DNA of 64,000 bases. It comes from Lysobacter sp. K5869. GTDB lineage: Bacteria; Pseudomonadota; Gammaproteobacteria; Xanthomonadales; Xanthomonadaceae. The stretch lies in assembly GCF_018847975.1 (NCBI RefSeq), contig NZ_CP072597.1, forward strand, positions 4,503,001 to 4,567,000. The letters are read 5' to 3'. Each line of letters begins with the position of its first letter. The stretch's first letter is position 1. Positions 39,820 to 48,487 of the stretch are shown here, in pieces. Below the pieces are notes generated by a model, which worked only from the letters and a program-made list of their open reading frames with translations, did no database searches and was not told where the DNA came from. Made by a program: the position numbers and the translations under genes.

Positions 39820-42198
39820 ATGACGCTGTTGTCGTCCCTGCGCCGCGGGTTGCGGCGCTGGCGGTGGGCGCTGATCGCGCTCGCCGCCCTCGCCGCGGCG
39901 CTGGCCGCGGTGCGTTATTACCCCCGCCCGGGCCTCGCCGAGGCGGTGCCGTTGTCGACCGTGGTGCGCGATCGCGAGGGCCGGCTGTTGCGGCTGGCCC
40001 TCGCCAGCGATCAGCGTTACCGCCTGTGGGTGCCGCTGGAAAAGATCTCGCCGCGTCTGGTCGAGTCGGTGATGCTGCAAGAGGACGCCTGGTTCTACTG
40101 GCATCCCGGCTTCAACCCGATCAGTCTGGTGCGCGGCGCGTGGTCGACCTACGGCAGCGGCGAAGCGCGCGTGGGCGGTTCGACCCTGACCATGCAGCTG
40201 GCGCGGCTGCGCTGGCGCCTGCAAACCCGCGACATCCGCGGCAAGCTGGTGCAGATCGCGCGCGCGGCGCAGCTGGAGCTGTGCTATTCCAAGCGCGAGA
40301 TCCTGGAGGCTTATCTCAACCTCGCGCCCTACGGCGGCAACATCGAAGGCGTCGGCGCGGCCAGCCTGATCTATTACCGCAAGCCCGCGAGCGATCTGAC
40401 CTTGCCCGAATCGCTGGCGCTGGCGGTGCTGCCGCAGGCGCCGTCGCGGCGCGGCCGGCTGGCCGCGCGCGAGGACGACGCGTACTACATCGGCAGCGGC
40501 CTGGAAGCGGCCCGCGCGCGCCTGTACGCGCGCTGGCGCGAGCGCCACCCGGACGACGACGCGCAGGACGCACTGCTGCGCCTGCCGCTGCGCCTGCACA
40601 GCGCGCGCGAGCTGCCGTACCGCGCGCCGCATCTGGTCGACCGAGTGCTGTCGGAGCGCGCGTGGCATCCGCAATCCGGCCCCGAACTCACCACCACCCT
40701 CGACCTGCGCCTGCAGCGCCTGCTCGAAGAACGCGTGCGCAACTACCTGCAACGCGGCCGCGAGCGCGGCCTGCGCAACGCCAGCGCGATGCTGATCGAC
40801 ACCCGCGACATGGGCGTGCGCGCGCTGGTCGGCTCGGCCGATTACTTCGACGCGTCGATCCAGGGCCAGGTCAACGGCGCGGCCGCCAAGCGCTCGCCCG
40901 GCTCCACGCTCAAGCCCTTCATCTACGCCTTGGCGCTCGACCAGGGCGTGCTGCACCCGCAGACCGTGCTGCGCGACGTGCCCAGCGCGTTCGGCCCGTA
41001 CACGCCGGAGAACTTCGACGGCCGCTTCATGGGCCCGGTCACCGCCACCGACGCGCTGGTGCGCAGCCGCAACATTCCCGCGGTCTACGTCGCCTCGCAG
41101 CTCAAGCAGCCGAGCTTCTACGATTTCCTGCGCCAGGCCGGGGTGAGCCGCATGGCCAGCCGCGACCACTACGGCCTCGCCCTGGTGCTCGGCGGCGGCG
41201 AGGTAACGATGGAAGAACTCGCGCGCATGTACGCGATGCTCGGCAACGACGGCCGTCTGCGCGCGCTGCGCTGGCGCGACAGCGATCCGCTCGAGGACGG
41301 CGCGCGCCTGATCAGCGCCGAAGCCGCGTTCGTCACCCGCGACATGCTGCGGCAGAACCCGCGCCCGGACGCGGGTTCGCAATCCTCCTCGCGGCCGCTG
41401 CCGGTGGCGTGGAAGACCGGCACCTCCTGGGCGTTCCGCGACGCCTGGAGCGCCGGCCTCGTCGGCCCGTATGTGCTGGTGGTGTGGCTGGGCAACTTCG
41501 ACGGCTCCAGCAATCCCGCGCTGATCGGCGTGGAAGCCGCCGCGCCGCTGTTCTTCGACATCGTCGACGGCTTGCAGGCCGCGCGCGCGGACCTGTCCGA
41601 ACCGGTGCGGCAATGGCCGCTCAACCTCAAGCGCGTGGAAGTCTGCCGCGCCAGCGGCGACCTGCCCAACGCGTGGTGCCCGCAGCGCGGCACGACCTGG
41701 TTCATCCCCGGCAAATCGCCGATCCGGATCAGCACCGTGCACCGCGCGGTGATCGTCGACCAAGCGACCGGCAAGCCGGTATGCGGCCGCTTCGATCCGG
41801 CGACGATGCGCCAGGAGGTCTACGAATTCTGGCCGTCGGATCTGGCGCAAGTGTTCGTCCAGGCCGGCATCCCGCGCCGGCGCCCGCCGGCCGGGCACGA
41901 TTGCGGCGGCGCGCAGGACTGGCTCGGCAGCGCGCCGAGCATCACCTCGCCCTACCGCGCGACCCGCTACACGATGCGCCTGTCGCACCCGGAGCAACTG
42001 TCGCTGAGCCTCGCCGCGACCGTGGACGCCGACGTGTCGCGGCTGTACTGGTTCGTCGGCAACACCTTCATCGGCAGCGCCGAAGCGGGCAAGGCGCTGG
42101 CCTGGGCGCCGGACCGCACCGGCCAGTTCCGCTTGTCGGTGGTCGACGATCACGGGCGCAGCGACGAGCGCGAGATCGAGGTGGCGGTGGTGCAGTAG
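39820..42198 (+). CDS. pbpC: Penicillin-binding protein 1C
   Basis: 792 residues. A TM anchor (about 13-33), then a glycosyltransferase-51 domain with catalytic Glu88 in LQEDAWFYWHPGFNP and GGSTLTMQLAR, then a transpeptidase domain with Ser362 (GSTLK), SRN at 416-418 and KTGT at 532-535, and the PbpC C-terminal domain (about 695-790). All catalytic motifs are intact, so both polymerase and transpeptidase activity are possible; E. coli PbpC transpeptidase is poorly active. It starts 10 bp after the alpha-2-macroglobulin stop, so both are one transcript. Confidence 0.96.
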   Translation: MTLLSSLRRGLRRWRWALIALAALAAALAAVRYYPRPGLAEAVPLSTVVRDREGRLLRLALASDQRYRLWVPLEKISPRLVESVMLQEDAWFYWHPGFNPISLVRGAWSTYGSGEARVGGSTLTMQLARLRWRLQTRDIRGKLVQIARAAQLELCYSKREILEAYLNLAPYGGNIEGVGAASLIYYRKPASDLTLPESLALAVLPQAPSRRGRLAAREDDAYYIGSGLEAARARLYARWRERHPDDDAQDALLRLPLRLHSARELPYRAPHLVDRVLSERAWHPQSGPELTTTLDLRLQRLLEERVRNYLQRGRERGLRNASAMLIDTRDMGVRALVGSADYFDASIQGQVNGAAAKRSPGSTLKPFIYALALDQGVLHPQTVLRDVPSAFGPYTPENFDGRFMGPVTATDALVRSRNIPAVYVASQLKQPSFYDFLRQAGVSRMASRDHYGLALVLGGGEVTMEELARMYAMLGNDGRLRALRWRDSDPLEDGARLISAEAAFVTRDMLRQNPRPDAGSQSSSRPLPVAWKTGTSWAFRDAWSAGLVGPYVLVVWLGNFDGSSNPALIGVEAAAPLFFDIVDGLQAARADLSEPVRQWPLNLKRVEVCRASGDLPNAWCPQRGTTWFIPGKSPIRISTVHRAVIVDQATGKPVCGRFDPATMRQEVYEFWPSDLAQVFVQAGIPRRRPPAGHDCGGAQDWLGSAPSITSPYRATRYTMRLSHPEQLSLSLAATVDADVSRLYWFVGNTFIGSAEAGKALAWAPDRTGQFRLSVVDDHGRSDEREIEVAVVQ

Positions 42199-42368
42199 CG
42201 GCGCGCGATCATCGGTCGCGCGCGCGACGGCAGCGGCGCCGCGCGCGGCCCGAGTCATGTCCCTGGCTCGGGCTTGAATCGACAACGCGTCGGCCGAGTC
42301 GCGGCCGGCGTTCACCTCATCCGACGCGCGACGGCTTAGGGTGGCGGCATCCCCCGCGAGAGCCCGCC

Positions 42369-43028
42369 ATGTCCCGCACGCTCACCGCCTGCCTCGCCGC
42401 CGCCGCGCTCGCTGCGAGCGCCGCCGCGTCGGCCGCCGCGCCGCAGCCGCCGCAGGCCACGCCGGCCGCCGACTACACCGCCGGTTTCGACCACGCCCGC
42501 GGCTGCTGGATCCGCCGCGAAGAACCCGACGGCCACGCCACCGCGCTGCTGCGCCTGCTGCCGTCGCCCGAGCACCCCGATTGGCTCAACGGCCAGCTCA
42601 CGCGCCTGCCGAGCGACGACCCGGACCGCCGCCTGCACGTGTGGCTCTCGCGCGACGGCCGCCGCGCCGTGCTCGCCAGTCAGCCGCTCGCCGATCCGAT
42701 GAAGGCGCCGGCGGCCGCCGAACCCGCGCCGCAAATCCGCCCGCTGGCCAAGCGCTATCCGCCCGGACGCACGCCGGGTTCGTCGCAATCGCTGGTGCTG
42801 TTCCCGCAACCGCGAGTCGAGTTCGCGCGCCTGCCCGCCGCGACGCCGGCGACGGGCGATTGGCCCGCGGACGCGCTCAACGCCGACTATGTCGCCGGCG
42901 CGCCGGCCACCGGCACGCGCAAGCTGCGCGTGCAGGCTTCGGAAGACCGCTTGACCCTCACCCTGCCCGGCATCGGCCCAGGACGCGACGCGGTGTTGTT
43001 CGACGGCCGCCGCGACGGTTGCGATTGA
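42369..43028 (+). CDS. Predicted secreted protein with two terminal cysteines, paralogue 1
   Basis: 219 residues. A signal peptide (cleavage near residue 24, ASAAA) leads to a domain starting RGCWIR (Cys46) and ending DGCD (Cys218), the last residues of the protein. Middle blocks: TALLRLLPSPEHPDWLNGQL, RRLHVWLSRDGRRAVLA, and a proline-rich linker. It is clearly related to the protein at 44538-45224, which keeps the same blocks and both cysteines. A disulfide between N- and C-terminal cysteines is inferred. Function unknown. It converges with the sugar-dehydrogenase-like gene, whose stop is 3 bp away. Confidence 0.8.
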   Translation: MSRTLTACLAAAALAASAAASAAAPQPPQATPAADYTAGFDHARGCWIRREEPDGHATALLRLLPSPEHPDWLNGQLTRLPSDDPDRRLHVWLSRDGRRAVLASQPLADPMKAPAAAEPAPQIRPLAKRYPPGRTPGSSQSLVLFPQPRVEFARLPAATPATGDWPADALNADYVAGAPATGTRKLRVQASEDRLTLTLPGIGPGRDAVLFDGRRDGCD

Positions 43029-43031
43029 GCC

Positions 43032-44357
43032 TCAGCCGCCGGCGGCCGCGACCCGCCACACCGCGTTGCCGACATCGTCGCTGACCAGCAGCGCGCCGCG
43101 CGCATCGATGCGCACGTCCACCGGCCGGCCTTGCGCCTGCTCGCGCGCGTCGAGGAAACCGGTCAGCACATCGCGCGGCGCGCCGGCCGGCTTGCCGCCG
43201 GCGAAGGGCACGAAGATCACTTTGTAGCCGCTCTTGGGCTTGCGGTTCCACGAGCCGTGCTGGCCGACGAACAAGCCTTGCGCATACGCCGCCGGCAGCT
43301 TCGCGCCTTGGGCGAAGGCGATGCCGAGCGAGGCCGTATGCGGCCCCAGCGCGTAGTCCGGCGCTTTCGCCTTGGCCACCAGATCCGGGCGCTGCGGCTG
43401 CACGCGCTCGTCGACGTGCTGGCCGTAGTAGCTGTAAGGCCAGCCGTAGAACGCGCCGTCCTCGACCGAGGTGATGTAGTCGGGCACCAAGTCGCTGCCG
43501 ATCTCGTCGCGCTCGTTGACCGCGGTCCATAAGCGGCCGGTCTGCGGCTCCCAGGCCAAGCCGTCCGGATTGCGCAAGCCGGTGGCGAACAGGCGCTTGT
43601 CGCCGGTCGCCGGGTCCAGCGCCCAGATCGCCGCGCGGCCTTCTTCCGCGGCGAGGCCGTTCTCGCCGACGTTGCTGTTGGAGCCGACGGTGACGTACAG
43701 CGTACGGCCGGCGGCGTCGGCGATGAGATTCTTGGTCCAGTGATGATTGATGCCCGCGGGCAAGTCGGTCACCTTCTCGCCCGCCCCGACGATCGCGGTC
43801 TCGCCTTCGCGATAAGGGAAACGCCACACCGCATCGGCGTTGGCGACGTACAAGCGGTCGCCGATCAAGGCCATGCCGAACGGCGAATGCAGGCCTTGCA
43901 GGAACACGCGGCGGGTTTCGGCGACGCCGTCGCCGTCGGCATCGCGCAACAGGCTGATGCGGTCGGCGCTGGGCACCGCGGCGCCGGCTTTCTTCATGAA
44001 GCGCGCGGCGAACCAGGCCTTGATCCCTGACGGCTTGTGCTCGCTGCGCGGCGCGTTGCTCTCGGCGACCAAGACATCGCCGTTGGGCAGCACGTACAGC
44101 CAGCGCGGATGATCCAACCCTTGGGCGAAAGCGTTCACGGTCAAACCCGGCGCGGGCGTCGGTTTGGCGCCGGCGGCCCAACCGACCGCGGGCGCGACGT
44201 CGACGGTCGGAATCCAGGTCTTGTTCGGTGCCGGCAAGCGCGGCGCGGGGCCGGTGCCGTCGGCGACTTGCAGCGCGGCGCGTTCGCCGCAGCCGGCGCA
44301 GGCCAAGGCCAGCGCCGCCGCGATCCAGATACCGCTTCGGTGCGGCGCAGCCGTCAT
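43032..44357 (-). CDS. PQQ-dependent sugar dehydrogenase-like (sorbosone dehydrogenase family) lipoprotein
   Basis: 441 residues. A signal peptide ending CAGC suggests lipidation at Cys23, though the -3 residue is atypical. The rest is a six-bladed beta-propeller of the soluble glucose/L-sorbosone dehydrogenase type: [90 protein letters not shown] and [21 protein letters not shown] and calcium binding are inferred from the family; no pqq biosynthesis gene is in the window. It is flanked on both sides by the paralogous two-cysteine proteins. Confidence 0.9.
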   Translation of the reverse strand: MTAAPHRSGIWIAAALALACAGCGERAALQVADGTGPAPRLPAPNKTWIPTVDVAPAVGWAAGAKPTPAPGLTVNAFAQGLDHPRWLYVLPNGDVLVAESNAPRSEHKPSGIKAWFAARFMKKAGAAVPSADRISLLRDADGDGVAETRRVFLQGLHSPFGMALIGDRLYVANADAVWRFPYREGETAIVGAGEKVTDLPAGINHHWTKNLIADAAGRTLYVTVGSNSNVGENGLAAEEGRAAIWALDPATGDKRLFATGLRNPDGLAWEPQTGRLWTAVNERDEIGSDLVPDYITSVEDGAFYGWPYSYYGQHVDERVQPQRPDLVAKAKAPDYALGPHTASLGIAFAQGAKLPAAYAQGLFVGQHGSWNRKPKSGYKVIFVPFAGGKPAGAPRDVLTGFLDAREQAQGRPVDVRIDARGALLVSDDVGNAVWRVAAAGG

Positions 44358-44537
44358 GTTCCTGCCTCGTCGATGCGGGCCGACGAGCATGCGGGCGCGG
44401 CGATTAAACTGGCGAGAAGGCCGTCGCGGATCGGCGTTGCCGCGCGCGTAACGACGAGGTCGCAATTCCGGCGCAACCCCGCGGCAAGATTCCGCGCGTT
44501 CGCATCCTGCGCCTTTCCCTTATCCGCCGAGGTTTTC

Positions 44538-45224
44538 ATGCCGCGCCCGTTCGCCTTAGCTTCGATCGCCGTGCCGTGCCTGTTCGCCGCCGCGTTCGCT
44601 TGCGCCGCCAGCGGCGTCACCGCGGCGATGCCGGCCGCGCGCGCCACCGTCGATGCCGACGCGGTCGATCTCGCCCGCGGCTGCTGGATCCGCCACGTTG
44701 CCGGGCAAGCCGACGGCCGCGGCACCGCGCTGCTGCGCCTGCTGCCCGATCCCGAGCGTCCAGGCTGGCTGCGCGGCGAGATCGCACGGGTCGGCGACGA
44801 TCCCGACCAGCGCCTGCAACTGTGGCTCGCGCGCGACGGCCGCCGCGCGCTGCTCGCCCGAGCCTCGGTGCGCGATCCCGATGCGGCCGCCGTCCCGGCC
44901 GTGGCCGCGCCGGACCCGATCCCCATGCAAACGCCGCCCGGAGCGATCCACCCGACGCCCCTGCTCGATCAGGCCGGCTGGACCCGGCTGATGCTCGGCG
45001 GCAGCGACCGGGTCGCGTTCGTGCGCAGCGCGCGCAAGATCACCGCAGTCGGCGGCGCCGTCGGCCGTTCGGCCGAGATCGACTACCGCGCCGAAGCCGG
45101 ACCGCCGATCCGTCTGCGCGTGACCGCCGGCGAAGAACGGCTGAGCGTGACCGTGAGCGGCGTCGCCCCCGCCAGCGGCGCGCCGGTCCCGGTGTTCGCA
45201 GGCCAGCGCGACGGCTGCGACTGA
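44538..45224 (+). CDS. Predicted secreted protein with two terminal cysteines, paralogue 2
   Basis: 228 residues. Signal peptide about 1-30. Shared blocks with paralogue 1: LARGCWIR (Cys49), GTALLRLLPDPERPGWLRGEIARV, RLQLWLARDGRRALLA, and the terminal FAGQRDGCD (Cys227). CGAGG stands 7 nt before the ATG. It diverges from the sugar-dehydrogenase-like gene and is followed by a LysR gene after 37 bp in the same direction. Confidence 0.8.
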   Translation: MPRPFALASIAVPCLFAAAFACAASGVTAAMPAARATVDADAVDLARGCWIRHVAGQADGRGTALLRLLPDPERPGWLRGEIARVGDDPDQRLQLWLARDGRRALLARASVRDPDAAAVPAVAAPDPIPMQTPPGAIHPTPLLDQAGWTRLMLGGSDRVAFVRSARKITAVGGAVGRSAEIDYRAEAGPPIRLRVTAGEERLSVTVSGVAPASGAPVPVFAGQRDGCD

Positions 45225-45261
45225 GCGCGGCGGCGGCGCGCGCGCCTAGAATGGCCCCGTC

Positions 45262-46173
45262 ATGAAACTCACCCTCGACGAACTGCTCGCCTTCGTCAGC
45301 GTGGTCGACAGCGGCTCGATCACCGCCGCGGCCGAGGCGCTCGACCAGACCGTTTCCGGCGTCAGCCGGGCGCTGAGCCGGCTGGAGGAGAAGCTCGACA
45401 CCACCCTGCTGCGCCGGACCACGCGCCGGCTCGAACTCACCGAGGAAGGCGAAGCGATGCTGGCGCGGGCGCGGGCGATCCTGGCCAGCGTCGAGGACGC
45501 CGAGGAATCGCTGGCGCTGCGCCGCCAGCAACCGGCCGGACGGCTGCGGGTCAACGCCGCCTCGCCCTTCATGCTGCACGCGATCGTGCCCTTGGTCGGC
45601 GATTTCCGCCGCGCCTATCCGCAGATCGAACTCGAGCTCAACACCAACGACCAGATCATCGATCTGCTCGAACAGCGCACCGACGTGGCGATCCGCATCG
45701 GCCAACTCACCGATTCGACCCTGCACGCGCGTCCGCTGCCGGGCAGCCGCCTGCGCGTGCTCGCCAGCCCCGCGTATCTGGCCGCGCGCGGCACCCCGCG
45801 CGAGGTCGCCGAGCTCGCCGGTCATACCCTGCTCGGCTTCGCCCCGACCCAGACCCTCAACCGCTGGCCGCTGCGCGACGCGCACGGCCACGAACTCGAC
45901 ATCGCCGCCGACCTGCACGCCTCCAGCGGCGAAACCCTGCGCCAGCTGGCGCTGGCGGGCGAAGGCATCGTCTGCCTGTCCGACTTCATGACCCGCCAGG
46001 ACCGCCATCGCGGCGACTTGGTGCAGCTGTTCGCCGACCGCACCCTGGACGTGCGCCAGCCGATCAACGCGGTCTACTACCGCAACACCCAGCTGGCCTC
46101 GCGCATCGCCTGCTTTCTGGATTTCCTCGCCGCCCGGCTGGCGCCGCAAGGCGGCGAAGCGGCTTGGGAATGA
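45262..46173 (+). CDS. LysR-family transcriptional regulator
   Basis: 303 residues. An N-terminal winged helix (about 1-60, LDELLAFVSVVDSGSITAAAEALDQTVSGVSRALSRLEEKL) is followed by the periplasmic-binding-like effector domain (about 90-295). The sequence LLRRTTRRLELTEEGEAMLARARAIL is typical of the DsdC/AaeR-like (YhjC, YafC) subgroup. Its target could be the upstream secreted-protein gene or another locus; no divergent gene is adjacent, which is unusual for a LysR regulator. Confidence 0.93.
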   Translation: MKLTLDELLAFVSVVDSGSITAAAEALDQTVSGVSRALSRLEEKLDTTLLRRTTRRLELTEEGEAMLARARAILASVEDAEESLALRRQQPAGRLRVNAASPFMLHAIVPLVGDFRRAYPQIELELNTNDQIIDLLEQRTDVAIRIGQLTDSTLHARPLPGSRLRVLASPAYLAARGTPREVAELAGHTLLGFAPTQTLNRWPLRDAHGHELDIAADLHASSGETLRQLALAGEGIVCLSDFMTRQDRHRGDLVQLFADRTLDVRQPINAVYYRNTQLASRIACFLDFLAARLAPQGGEAAWE

Positions 46174-46216
46174 AGGCGTTCGGCGAGGCGAGCGCAGGGC
46201 GCGGGTGCGACGACGC

Positions 46217-46370
46217 GGGCTCGATGGAACGAGCTCGCCAGAACAAGCTCGATAGAACGAGTTCGATAGAACGAACTCGATAGAGCGGGCCCGCCAGAAC
46301 GGACTCGCCGGAACCCGCCCGCCAAGGCGCGCTCGATACAACGAACTCGATGCCGTGCGCTCGCTGGAGC
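46217..46370. repeat. 14-bp degenerate minisatellite, 11 units
   Basis: Eleven units of exactly 14 bp run without a phase break. Consensus GRRCTCGATAGAAC; examples: AAGCTCGATAGAAC (46245), GAGTTCGATAGAAC (46259), GCGCTCGATACAAC (46329). Units 2, 6, 7 and 8 carry CGCC in place of CGAT. It lies between the LysR gene and the convergent beta-lactamase-fold gene. The rest of 46174-46625 has no gene. Confidence 0.92.
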
Positions 46371-46625
46371 CGCCGCGACGGCGCGGCCCCGCCCCAACCG
46401 CTTCGATATCGCCGCGCAGCGACGCAGCGCGGCCCCGGGAAGGTGGCCCCGCACCGCGTAGCGCCGCGGTACGGGGCCGGAAGTGGCTCGACGGTCACGG
46501 TACCGCGTCGCCACGAGCAAAACGCCGTCACCTGGAGAAAATGCCGGCGCGGACTGGAGACCAGTCCTAGCTAGTAACGCCGCCGGTATGCGCCCCCCCT
46601 ACCCCATCGCCACCCGATCGCCGGA

Positions 46626-48287
46626 TCAATGCGCCTTGTCGGCGCCGGCCTCGCTCTTGGCGACCGGCGTCAGGCGCAGATCCTGGAAGTCGAAACTGAA
46701 ATCGGTCAACGGCGAAATCGCCTCCATGCGCAGCTCGCGCACCTTGCCGTCCGGGGTCAGGGCGAAGTTGAGGAAGGCGTCGGCGTTGAGCCAGCGCTGG
46801 TCCCAGCGCACGATGAAGGTGTCGTGCTGCCAGTGGCTGAGTTCGCCGGTGAGGTCCTTGGTGCGGCCGAAGCGCACGCGCAGCTTGGCGCCGGTCTGTT
46901 CGATCGCGACATCGCCGTACCACGGGTCGCGATAAGTGCCGGCGTAGCCCGCCAGCGGCAGCGAGGGCTTGGACTTGGCGTCGCGCGCGGCCACGTGCTT
47001 GGCCCAGTCGTCGTCGGCCTTGCCGCGGTTCTTGGCCAGGGCCGCGGCGTAGGCCGCGTTCCAGTCGGTCTTGGGCGCGTCCAGGTAGGCGTCGAGCGCG
47101 CGCATCGTCAGCGCCTGGAACGCGCCGCCGAGTTCGGCGTTGGTCAGCACGATCACGCCGAGCTTGCGCTCGGGCAACAAGGTCACGCGCGAGACCATGC
47201 CGGGCCAGCCGCCGGTGTGCCAGACCAGCTTCTGGCCGCGGTAATCGGTGAGCTGCCAACCCTCGCCGTAGCCGGCGAAATTCGGCTTGGCCGGCGCCAG
47301 TTCCGGTACCGCGGGTTCGGCGATCGGCATCGGCGTCAGCACCGACCACATCTCGCGCTGGCGCTTGGCGCTGAACAAGCGCAGCTCCTTGTCGCCTTCG
47401 CGCGCGTACACGCCGCCGTCGAGCTGCGCGCGCATCCACTTGGTCATGTCGTGCACGGACGAATACAGCCCGCCCGCGCCGGCCACGTTCGACCAGGTCA
47501 TGCGCGGCGCGACTTGCAGGTCCTTGAAATCGGCCTTGGCGTGGCCGCTGGCGACCTTGTCGCCGGCGCGCAGCGCATCGGCGTTGTAGCGGGTTTCGTC
47601 CATGCCCAGCGGCTGGAAGATGCGCTGGGCGAGGAAGTCGCGGTAGCTCTGGCCGCTGGCTTGCTCGACCACCAACTGGGCCACGCCGTAGAGGATGTTG
47701 TCGTAGGCGTACTGGCCGCGGAAGCCGCCGCTGAGCGGCACGTGGGCGAGCCGGCGCGCGACCTCTTCGTTGCTGTAGTCGGTGCCGGGCCAGTACAGCA
47801 AATCGCCCGCGCCCAGGCCGAGGCCGCTGCGGTGGGCGAGCAGATCGCGCACGCGCATCTCCTGGGTGACGTAAGCGTCGGCCATGCGGAACCACGGCAA
47901 GTGGTCGACGACGCGGTCGTCCAGATTGAGCTTGCCCTCGTCGGCGAGCATCGACAGCGAGGCGGCGGTGAAGGCCTTGGTATTGGAGGCGATGGCGAAC
48001 AAGGTGTGGGCGTCGACCGGCTCGGGTTTGCCGATCTCGCGCAGGCCGTAGCCGCGTTCGAGCACGATGCGGCCGTCCTTGACGATGGCCACGGCGATGC
48101 CGGGCACCTCGAACTGCTTGCGCACCGCCTCGACGTAGGCGTCGAAGTCCTGCAACTGCTCCGGCAGCGGCGGCTGCGCGCCAGCGGCGGCGTCCGCAGC
48201 GGCGGGCGCTTGCGCGGCGGCGCCGGCGGCGGCGCTCATGCAGATCAGCAGTCCGGCGCCTTGCGCCTTCCAGTCGGTGGCTCGCAT
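46626..48287 (-). CDS. Serine hydrolase of the beta-lactamase/penicillin-binding-protein fold with DUF3471-like C-terminus
   Basis: 553 residues. A signal peptide (about 1-28) precedes a class-C beta-lactamase-like domain with Ser101-x-x-Lys104 (SNTK), Tyr195-Asp-Asn197 (YDN) and HTGG as the third motif. After about residue 400 comes a lipocalin-like DUF3471 domain (YAGTYRDPWYGDVAIEQTG). Such proteins are usually D-amino peptidases or esterases, not resistance enzymes. The start is the ATG giving MRATDWKAQG; the frame extends further upstream without a signal. Confidence 0.9.
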   Translation of the reverse strand: MRATDWKAQGAGLLICMSAAAGAAAQAPAAADAAAGAQPPLPEQLQDFDAYVEAVRKQFEVPGIAVAIVKDGRIVLERGYGLREIGKPEPVDAHTLFAIASNTKAFTAASLSMLADEGKLNLDDRVVDHLPWFRMADAYVTQEMRVRDLLAHRSGLGLGAGDLLYWPGTDYSNEEVARRLAHVPLSGGFRGQYAYDNILYGVAQLVVEQASGQSYRDFLAQRIFQPLGMDETRYNADALRAGDKVASGHAKADFKDLQVAPRMTWSNVAGAGGLYSSVHDMTKWMRAQLDGGVYAREGDKELRLFSAKRQREMWSVLTPMPIAEPAVPELAPAKPNFAGYGEGWQLTDYRGQKLVWHTGGWPGMVSRVTLLPERKLGVIVLTNAELGGAFQALTMRALDAYLDAPKTDWNAAYAAALAKNRGKADDDWAKHVAARDAKSKPSLPLAGYAGTYRDPWYGDVAIEQTGAKLRVRFGRTKDLTGELSHWQHDTFIVRWDQRWLNADAFLNFALTPDGKVRELRMEAISPLTDFSFDFQDLRLTPVAKSEAGADKAH

Positions 48288-48487
48288 CTGAGTTCCTGGC
48301 GATTCTGGGAGCCCAGGACTGTGGCGCAAGCGGCGACCCGGCGCCAGAGGCCGGAAGTCCCGCGCAGCGCGGCGCGCGGACGCCGACCGATCGCGCAAGC
48401 CGCGGCGCACCCGGCCTCGACGGGCCAGCGGGCATAATGCGCGCCCGGCCGTCTTCCGCCCGCTTCGCGCCCACGCCCCACTCCGCC

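Noticed and set aside
33717..39821. 2034-codon open frame antisense to the alpha-2-macroglobulin gene
   Set aside because: It mirrors codon bias of the real gene in very GC-rich DNA; its protein is low-complexity His/Arg/Ala-rich and matches no family.
46626..48287. Beta-lactamase resistance gene
   Set aside because: The DUF3471-like extension, length and HTGG motif fit a D-amino peptidase/esterase-like serine hydrolase rather than a resistance enzyme.
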